A stretch of 64,000 nucleotides of DNA, from contig CAKSKG010000006.1 in NCBI GenBank assembly GCA_934464775.1, positions 1 to 64,000 on the forward strand, in the 5' to 3' direction. The notes beneath the pieces were generated by a model. It was not told the origin of the DNA. It worked only from the letters and a program-made list of their open reading frames with translations, and did no database searches. Position 1 is the first letter of the stretch, and each line of letters starts with the position of its first letter. A program made the position numbers and the translations under genes. Of this stretch, positions 58,797 through 64,000 are shown one piece after another. This stretch comes from an uncultured Oscillospiraceae bacterium. Lineage in GTDB: Bacteria; Bacillota; Clostridia; Oscillospirales; Ruminococcaceae.

Positions 58797-59561
58797 TTAC
58801 ACGGACAGATAAAAATCCAGCGTTGAAAATTTATGCTGCAAATGCTCCAGCAGATAACGCTGCGCTATCTGACCGAAAGCAGTAAGTGTGTCCCCTTTCA
58901 GACGAAACGCAAAAAGCTTTTCCATGTCGGAAAGACAGACCAGTCTTATTATATGAAGCATAGATTCAGACAGTGCAGCCGACTTTGGATATATGCTCTG
59001 ATCGTATATCTCGCTGTCGGGATCGTAATGCTCCGAACAGAGCAGCCTGCCGTCATTATAGAAAAAATACATCACCTCATCGGTGAATTTAAGGCATTCC
59101 GCACAGCCCAGCAGCTGCGGAGAATGTCCTATGCAGCAGGCAAACCTAAGCTCGAATACCGCTTTCAGCTGTCCGCAGGAAATATCGCTCTCGGACAAAA
59201 AATAAAAGGTGTTCAGCAGCAGCCGCATTGTTTCCTCCGAGGGCTGGAGCGCCATTACGGCATATCTCACCAGATCGGCAAGATATGACGCAAGAGCCAC
59301 TTTTTTTATGTCCGAACGAATGCCGTAGAAAATATTCACAGGCTCGCTGCTGTTAAGATAATATCTTCCGCCCCGCTCGTTGAAGCAGAATGACGCATAT
59401 GCAAACAGCTGCGTTGACGCATTGTTCTTGCTGTTTATCTTTCTTGCGCCTTTGGCAAGGATATCTATAACACCCAGCTTGTCGGTGATGATGCTGATGC
59501 TTCTGTCACTTTCCCCGACCTCTCTGGACGATATCACTATCCCCCGAGTCGTTATAAGCAT
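58797..59561 (-). CDS. recO: DNA repair protein RecO
   Basis: A 254-residue protein of the RecFOR pathway that loads RecA on SSB-coated DNA. The N-terminal OB fold begins TTRGIVISSREVGESDRSIS, followed by a helical middle. The zinc site of typical RecO (four Cys) is only partly visible: CIGHSPQLLGCAEC, then LLCSEH. Length is usual. It overlaps the yqzL reading frame by 56 bases and is followed by mutS2 21 bases later. Confidence 0.94.
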   Translation of the reverse strand: MLITTRGIVISSREVGESDRSISIITDKLGVIDILAKGARKINSKNNASTQLFAYASFCFNERGGRYYLNSSEPVNIFYGIRSDIKKVALASYLADLVRYAVMALQPSEETMRLLLNTFYFLSESDISCGQLKAVFELRFACCIGHSPQLLGCAECLKFTDEVMYFFYNDGRLLCSEHYDPDSEIYDQSIYPKSAALSESMLHIIRLVCLSDMEKLFAFRLKGDTLTAFGQIAQRYLLEHLQHKFSTLDFYLSV

Positions 59562-59682
59562 TTCTTTCTTCTCCCTTTACATTGGAAAAAGTCTTGAAGT
59601 TAACACCCTTGTAGTCAAGGTAATCCGATATACGTCCGCTGTTTTCAAATCTGTCCCATTTGATATCACAGGTCTCGATCAT
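59506..59682 (-). CDS. yqzL: YqzL-like small protein
   Basis: A 58-residue reading frame between era and recO with GGAGG eight bases before its ATG at 59682. The protein starts MIETCDIKWDRFENSGRISD and continues YLDYKGVNF. In Firmicutes a tiny gene (yqzL) sits at this very place, with a W-x2-F-x3-G-x-I-x2-Y-L core, which this matches. The C-terminal part, which overlaps recO by 56 bases, may be less constrained. Function unknown. Confidence 0.75.
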   Translation of the reverse strand: MIETCDIKWDRFENSGRISDYLDYKGVNFKTFSNVKGEERNAYNDSGDSDIVQRGRGK

Positions 59683-59733
59683 AATACATTCCTCCTGACA
59701 AGGCTTGTATTATAATTATGCCCTCATTCTTCT

Positions 59734-60651
59734 TTATTTATCAGAGGAATTATTTGATAAACCGAAATTTCTGATAAATCCCTCTCTGTTTCTCCAGTCC
59801 TCCTTGACCTTTACCCAGAGCTGGAGATTTACTTTTATTCGGAAAAAGTTTTCAAGATCCTCTCTTGCAAGCTTTCCTATTTTATTAAGCATAGCTCCCT
59901 TTTTGCCGATTATCATGCCCTTGTGGGAATCCCTCTCGCAGAATATAACTGCGTCCACATCAAGGATATCATCGCCGCTTGCAGCGGTTCTTTCGGACAT
60001 TTTCTCAACTGTTACGGCAATTCCGTGAGGGACCTCCTCATAGAGCAGCTGCAACATCTTCTCACGTATCATTTCAGCCGCAAGAACTCTTTCGGGCTGA
60101 TCGGTGAGCTTGTCGTCGGGGTAATAGTGAGGTCCCTCAACGGCATACTTTGCTATTTCTTCCTTTACGATATCCACGCCGTCATTTTCAAGAACGCTGA
60201 CGGGAACAATGGAAGCAAAATCATACATTGATGAAAATTTTGCTATCTGAACGGCGATCTCCTCCTTGCTGTCAACAAGGTCGATCTTGTTCAGCGCAAG
60301 TATAACGGGAGTTTTTGAATGCCTGAAGCTTTCAAGCAGATGTATCTCGGATTCCATTGTCTTTCTTGTAACGTCCGCAACAAATACGGCGCAGTCCACA
60401 CCTGCGATAGAATCCTTTACCGCCTTGTTCATATGCTCGCCCAGCTTGTTTCTTGCTTTCTGAACACCGGGGGTATCAATAAACACATACTGAAGCTCTC
60501 CCTCGGTGAGAACTCCCGTGATCTTTGTACGTGTTGTCTGGGGCTTGTCGCTTACCATAGCGATCTTTTCGCCCACAAAGGCATTCAGCAGCGATGATTT
60601 TCCTGCATTTGCCTTGCCTGTTATTGTAACAAATACTGTTTTTGATGACAT
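59734..60651 (-). CDS. era: GTPase Era
   Basis: A 305-residue GTPase for 16S rRNA maturation and 30S assembly. G motifs: GKANAGKSSLLNAF (G1), the DTPG of G3 in VFIDTPGVQKARNKLGEHMN, and NKIDLV (G4). The C-terminal KH domain has KGMIIGKKGAMLNKIGKLAR, which binds the 3' end of 16S rRNA. It lies 15 bases after dgkA and 51 bases before yqzL. Confidence 0.98.
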   Translation of the reverse strand: MSSKTVFVTITGKANAGKSSLLNAFVGEKIAMVSDKPQTTRTKITGVLTEGELQYVFIDTPGVQKARNKLGEHMNKAVKDSIAGVDCAVFVADVTRKTMESEIHLLESFRHSKTPVILALNKIDLVDSKEEIAVQIAKFSSMYDFASIVPVSVLENDGVDIVKEEIAKYAVEGPHYYPDDKLTDQPERVLAAEMIREKMLQLLYEEVPHGIAVTVEKMSERTAASGDDILDVDAVIFCERDSHKGMIIGKKGAMLNKIGKLAREDLENFFRIKVNLQLWVKVKEDWRNREGFIRNFGLSNNSSDK

Positions 60652-60666
60652 ATCGTTAAGTCCTTT

Positions 60667-61131
60667 CTATGACCTCTTTATCCCGAAAATAAAATATATG
60701 CATATAAAAATATAGACGATACCTGCTGCGATCCTCGTCGGAACGGCGGCAAACCACTCCGCTATCTCCCCGAGCACGCCGATATCGCCGAAAAGAAAAA
60801 TTCCTGCCGCAGCCGCTCCCACAGCCGTTATCAGCACAGCTCCCGCAGCGCAGTCCTTTGCGGCAGCCGCAAGAGGCTTTTTTTCGGCGGTCACAAGATC
60901 AACCGCACTTTCAACAGCCGTATTCACAGCCTCCGCAGCCATAACAGCCGCTATTATCACCGCCAGCAGGGCATACTCTCCCCTGTCAAGCCGATAAAAC
61001 CGTGAAATGAATATCACCGTCACCGCCGCACAGATATGGAACCTCATGTTCCGCTGAGTCTTAACGCAGTGGGCTATTCCCTTTGCCGCATATCCAAAGC
61101 CTTTCAGAAAGCCGATAAAGCTGTCACTCAT
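60667..61131 (-). CDS. dgkA: Diacylglycerol/undecaprenol kinase family protein
   Basis: A 154-residue membrane protein with three helices of the DgkA family plus one or two extra C-terminal helices. The catalytic segment EAVNTAVESAVDLVTAEKKP (about 87-106) holds the two Glu ligands. In Gram-positives it phosphorylates undecaprenol for wall synthesis. The ATG at 61131 after GGAAAG is chosen; it overlaps the ybeY stop by 8 bases, as in many Firmicutes. Confidence 0.93.
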   Translation of the reverse strand: MSDSFIGFLKGFGYAAKGIAHCVKTQRNMRFHICAAVTVIFISRFYRLDRGEYALLAVIIAAVMAAEAVNTAVESAVDLVTAEKKPLAAAAKDCAAGAVLITAVGAAAAGIFLFGDIGVLGEIAEWFAAVPTRIAAGIVYIFICIYFIFGIKRS

Positions 61132-61630
61132 CGCTTTCCTGCGCCACAAATGTCGAATCTCTGGAAATACCTATCTCGCTGAGTATCTCCTCTTCCTTTT
61201 CACGCATTATAGCTGCGTCAAGGGGCGATGTTTCATGGTCGTAGCCCAGCAGATGAAGCATTGAATGGACCGTAAGGAAGCCCACCTCACGCTCCAGCGA
61301 ATGACCGTACATATACGCCTGCTTTACGGCAGTTTCCATGGAAATGACCACATCACCCAGAAGCTTTGCGCCTGTTTCGCAGTTCACATCATAAACTCCG
61401 TTCTCGCCAAGAGGAAATGACAGCACATCGGTGGACTTGTCCTTGTTGCGGAAAGTCCTGTTCAGCTTGCGTATCTCCTCATTATCCACGAATGATACGC
61501 TTACCTCTGCATCGCCGTCGAATTTCTCATAGGTCAGAACTGCCTGACAGCACTTTCTCACCAGCAGTCTGAGTCCCACAGGTGGCTTGACCTTGCGCTG
61601 ATTATTGCGGATATATACTTTCAGTTTCAT
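61124..61630 (-). CDS. ybeY: Endoribonuclease YbeY
   Basis: A 168-residue zinc protein for 16S rRNA 3' processing and ribosome quality control. The zinc motif is HSMLHLLGYDH (about 121-131), three His as expected, with RNKDKSTDVLSFP before it. It sits between phoH (49-base gap) and dgkA, the conserved order. Confidence 0.97.
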   Translation of the reverse strand: MKLKVYIRNNQRKVKPPVGLRLLVRKCCQAVLTYEKFDGDAEVSVSFVDNEEIRKLNRTFRNKDKSTDVLSFPLGENGVYDVNCETGAKLLGDVVISMETAVKQAYMYGHSLEREVGFLTVHSMLHLLGYDHETSPLDAAIMREKEEEILSEIGISRDSTFVAQESDE

Positions 61631-61679
61631 CTTACATCGTTCCTTTCAATGTACAGCCGCTTCCCGACTGCACCGAAAT

Positions 61680-62672
61680 TTATTTTCCTTTTCTTTCATT
61701 TTCACTGTATGCTTTTTCATACGCCTTGATGATATCCTGCACAAGCTTATGACGCACAACGTCCTTTTCGGTAAATCTTGTGATCGCAATATCTTCAACG
61801 TTTTTAAGTACCCTCATAGCGTCAACAAGACCCGATTTATGCGCATCGGGCAGGTCTATCTGAGTGATATCTCCCGTAATGACCATTTTGCTGTTGAAGC
61901 CGAGACGTGTAAGGAACATTTTTATCTGCTCACGGGTAGTATTCTGAGCTTCATCAAGGATAATGAACGCATCGTCCAGAGTACGTCCTCTCATGTATGC
62001 AAGCGGAGCAACCTCGATGCTTCCCCTCTCCATATAGCGTGCAAAGCTTTCCGCACCGAACATATCATAAAGCGCATCATAAAGAGGGCGGAGATACGGG
62101 TCTACCTTATTCTGGAGATCGCCGGGAAGAAATCCCAGCTTTTCACCCGCCTCAACGGCGGGACGTGTAAGTATTATCTTTGTTACCTCATGGTTCCTGA
62201 AAGCCCTGACAGCCATTGCCACCGCAAGATATGTTTTTCCAGTTCCCGCAGGTCCTACGCCCATGACGATAGTGTTTTTCTTGATCGCTTCGATATATTT
62301 TTTCTGACCGAGAGTTTTTGCCTTGACGGTCTTGCCCGAGGTGGTGACGCATATTCCTCCGTCGGACAGCGCCGCCGCTTCATGCTCAATTCCGTCGTCC
62401 ACCAGCGAGCATACATATCTTATGCTCTGCTCATTCACGGCTTCGCCCTTGCCTATCATTTCCAGCAGCGCACGTACAGCCGCAGCGGCACGCTCCGCAT
62501 TTTCGGCAGGTCCGCTTATCTTGATCTCTGTTCCCCTGTTAAATACCGCAACATTATACTGCCGCTGTATAAAATTGACATTTTCGTCATAGCTGCCGAA
62601 AAGGGCTATGATATTCTCCATGCTGTCAACATTTATAATAATTTCCGCATTTGTATTCTCTGTATTATCCAT
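61680..62672 (-). CDS. phoH: PhoH-like ATPase
   Basis: A 330-residue protein with an N-terminal KH-like region and the PhoH P-loop: GPAGTGKTYLAVAMAVRAF (about 130-148), then LTRPAVEAGEKLGFLPGDL and DEAQNTTREQIKMFLTR. It is coupled with YbeY in many bacteria and may act as an RNA-dependent ATPase in ribosome or RNA processing. The start ATG at 62672 lies six bases after GGAG; longer frames are rejected. It heads the phoH-ybeY-dgkA-era-yqzL-recO-mutS2 operon. Confidence 0.95.
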   Translation of the reverse strand: MDNTENTNAEIIINVDSMENIIALFGSYDENVNFIQRQYNVAVFNRGTEIKISGPAENAERAAAAVRALLEMIGKGEAVNEQSIRYVCSLVDDGIEHEAAALSDGGICVTTSGKTVKAKTLGQKKYIEAIKKNTIVMGVGPAGTGKTYLAVAMAVRAFRNHEVTKIILTRPAVEAGEKLGFLPGDLQNKVDPYLRPLYDALYDMFGAESFARYMERGSIEVAPLAYMRGRTLDDAFIILDEAQNTTREQIKMFLTRLGFNSKMVITGDITQIDLPDAHKSGLVDAMRVLKNVEDIAITRFTEKDVVRHKLVQDIIKAYEKAYSENERKGK

Positions 62673-62724
62673 CATCTGCTCCAATCCGCCGTGTGACGGC
62701 AAAGTATCGGCATATATATAATAT

Positions 62725-62753
62725 ATTATAACACGCATATCAAAAAAAATAAA
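62725..62753 (-). promoter_or_regulatory. Probable promoter of the phoH operon
   Basis: On the minus strand TATAAT at 62725-62730, with a weak -35 TTTATT at 62748-62753 (17-base spacer). Confidence 0.45.
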
Positions 62754-62811
62754 GCGTTTACATTGATTTTATTCAGGATATTAACATTTTTTTTACACAA
62801 AACGTATATTT

Positions 62812-63204
62812 TTACAGTCTGAAACCGAAAGGAAGCAGTTCCGTCAGCGGATAAGCGGTGATCTTTCCGTCTCCGTCCTGCAAAATAACGGTGATCGACG
62901 GTGAAAATTCAAACAGCACCTGTCTGCATATGCCGCAGGGAAATGTAAGATCTCCGCCGCTGCCGACTATCGCGATCGCCGCAAAGTCCTTATATCCCTC
63001 CGAAACAGCCTTGAACACGGCTGTTCTCTCGGCGCAGTTTGTAGCGCCGAAGGTTGAATTTTCCACATTGCAGCCTGTGAACACCTTGCCGTCCGAAGTG
63101 AGCAGTGCCGCACCGACCTTGAATTTTGAATAAGGCGAATAGGAAAATTCCATAGCCGCCTTTGCCTCTTCGATAAGCTTTGCCGCTGTTTCGCTGTTGT
63201 TCAT
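62812..63204 (-). CDS. cdd: Cytidine deaminase
   Basis: A 130-residue tetrameric-type enzyme that deaminates cytidine and deoxycytidine for pyrimidine salvage. Zinc and catalytic residues are in NCAERTAVF (Cys, Glu) and FPCGICRQVL (two Cys). It begins with NNSETAAKLIEEAKAAM and has SPYSKFKVGAAL. The ATG at 63204 follows GGAAAGGA. In Firmicutes cdd often sits between dgkA and era; here it is just upstream of phoH with its own promoter. Confidence 0.96.
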   Translation of the reverse strand: MNNSETAAKLIEEAKAAMEFSYSPYSKFKVGAALLTSDGKVFTGCNVENSTFGATNCAERTAVFKAVSEGYKDFAAIAIVGSGGDLTFPCGICRQVLFEFSPSITVILQDGDGKITAYPLTELLPFGFRL

Positions 63205-63234
63205 AAAAATATCATTCCTTTCCTTTTTCCGATA

Positions 63235-63263
63235 ATTATATAACTTTTTTCGGCTCATGTCAA
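63235..63263 (-). promoter_or_regulatory. Sigma-A promoter of cdd
   Basis: On the minus strand TTGACA (63258-63263), 17-base spacer, TATAAT (63235-63240). Confidence 0.9.
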
Positions 63264-63301
63264 TTATTTATGGCAAACGGAGCATAATACGGCAAATATC
63301 A

Positions 63302-63330
63302 TTGACATTTACGTTTGAATAATGTATAAT
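63302..63330 (+). promoter_or_regulatory. Sigma-A promoter of the zinc-ribbon membrane protein
   Basis: TTGACA (63302-63307), 17-base spacer, TATAAT (63325-63330). It is divergent from the cdd promoter 39 bases away. Confidence 0.9.
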
Positions 63331-63392
63331 GTATTAATAATCTCTGTTTATTTACAGATGTGATAATATTTATTGATCGGGTGGACGTACTT

Positions 63393-63872
63393 ATGGATTT
63401 TTATGAACTGAAATGCAAAGGCTGCGGAAAAAAGCTGCTGACATACAGTCAGGCAAGCTTACGAAAATATGAAAGCCCTCTGAAAAGCTGTCCCAAATGC
63501 GGCATGGCATATGCCGACCCAAGATGTCATGAAATAGCGGTGGAAGGCATACCCTCCGATACTTTCAATATTCCTGCTTATGTTATCATGGGTGTTTTCG
63601 GCGGTCTGATATTATACAGGGGAATACACGTGCTCGGTATGCGTCAGCTTGGAACACCCGATCAGATACAGTGGCTTCTCCCTGCCATGCTTATTCTGAT
63701 CGGAATAATACTTGTCGCAGGAGGTATCATAGAGGTAATTTCCATAACAACAGGCGTGAAGAAACGCAAATATGAACGGCTCACCGAAGAATCCGAAAAG
63801 CGCCTTGCCGACAGGAACTATGCATATACACTGAAAGAACTGGGATATGATGTTCCCGAAAATTATCTTTAA
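63393..63872 (+). CDS. Zinc-ribbon membrane protein of unknown function
   Basis: A 159-residue protein. Residues about 8-38 are a zinc ribbon of two pairs (CKGCGKK and CPKCGMA). Two hydrophobic helices follow (about 62-82 and 94-118), then a charged, helical cytoplasmic tail (KKRKYERLTEESEKRLADRN). The start at 63393 gives MDFYELKCKGCGK; an upstream frame is possible but lacks a better ribosome site. It is 12 bases before another membrane-protein gene. No family recognised beyond the ribbon. Confidence 0.82.
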   Translation: MDFYELKCKGCGKKLLTYSQASLRKYESPLKSCPKCGMAYADPRCHEIAVEGIPSDTFNIPAYVIMGVFGGLILYRGIHVLGMRQLGTPDQIQWLLPAMLILIGIILVAGGIIEVISITTGVKKRKYERLTEESEKRLADRNYAYTLKELGYDVPENYL

Positions 63873-63884
63873 GGAGAAGCATAA

Positions 63885-64000
63885 TGAAAGAAAAGCTGAA
63901 AAATATACTGCTGATACTGATAGGCATCGGTGTACTTGCATACCTGTCGGTCACGGCAGTAATTGATCTTACCGACAGTGAAAATATACATACAGTAACA
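63885..64000 (+). CDS. Membrane protein, truncated by the window end
   Basis: AAGGAG precedes an ATG at 63885. The 38 visible residues (MKEKLKNILLILIGIGVLAY, then SVTAVIDLTDSENIHTV) form a basic start and one membrane helix. It is probably co-transcribed with the zinc-ribbon gene. Nothing more can be said without the missing part. Confidence 0.7.

Overview
The window reads as chromosomal DNA from a Gram-positive, low-to-moderate GC, anaerobic gut-type Clostridium-class bacterium, most likely Ruminococcus or a near relative in the Oscillospiraceae. This is inference from gene content and style: nearly every intergenic gap carries a textbook sigma-A promoter (TTGACA-17-TATAAT) and a strong GGAGG ribosome site; core genes are of Firmicutes type (ScpA/ScpB-YtfI-YtfJ, MutS2-RecO-YqzL-Era-DgkA-YbeY-PhoH, PcrA); and there are Leloir galactose genes, formate-THF ligase and a biotin-dependent carboxyltransferase set. 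No rRNA, tRNA, CRISPR array, prophage or conjugative element was seen.

Layout. 1-0.4 kb: an IS30-family transposase remnant fused to a remnant of a PAS-domain gene. 0.4-7.4 kb (minus): a two-gene ABC exporter behind a TetR regulator with a clear double operator, then nucleotidyltransferase, deoB and a flavin reductase-like gene. 7.7-12.4 kb: a repeat-bearing membrane protein, trmB, pyrE and an unrecognised 513-residue protein. 12.5-16.7 kb (minus): a CheY plus MshEN/CheX-like pair, a free-standing structured RNA, and a large secreted protein with 13 tyrosine-rich repeats. 17-28 kb: galK, rodA/ftsW, fhs, pcrA, an NSS transporter, a membrane-anchored alpha/beta hydrolase and galT. 28.5-33.4 kb: a secreted C39-like peptidase, a DUF1294 protein and a three-gene 5S/1.3S/12S-type carboxyltransferase operon. 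33.6-39.2 kb (minus): rluB, dacF and the site-2 protease-scpA-scpB-ytfI-ytfJ cluster. 39.4-49.2 kb: rpmB, GNAT, a SWIM/SNF2 helicase, a DUF303-type esterase and metF with a split metH. 49.3-54 kb: rpmG-secE-nusG-rplK-rplA and pepP. 54-63.2 kb (minus): lepA, a decayed transposase, the phoH-to-mutS2 operon and cdd. 63.4 kb to the end: a zinc-ribbon membrane protein and a truncated membrane protein gene.

Most of the window is housekeeping. The less ordinary content is: the tyrosine-rich repeat surface protein and the nearby ncRNA and CheY/CheX pair; two large nested palindromes at 34.4 and 49.3 kb that look like diverged copies of one mobile or structural element; the transcarboxylase-like operon with no membrane pump subunit; the tandem 13-bp palindromes over the tetR promoter; and a possible attenuator in the rpmG-secE-nusG leader. 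Coordinates of start codons were chosen by reading ribosome sites and family alignments from memory. Family names are recognition by eye, not database results.
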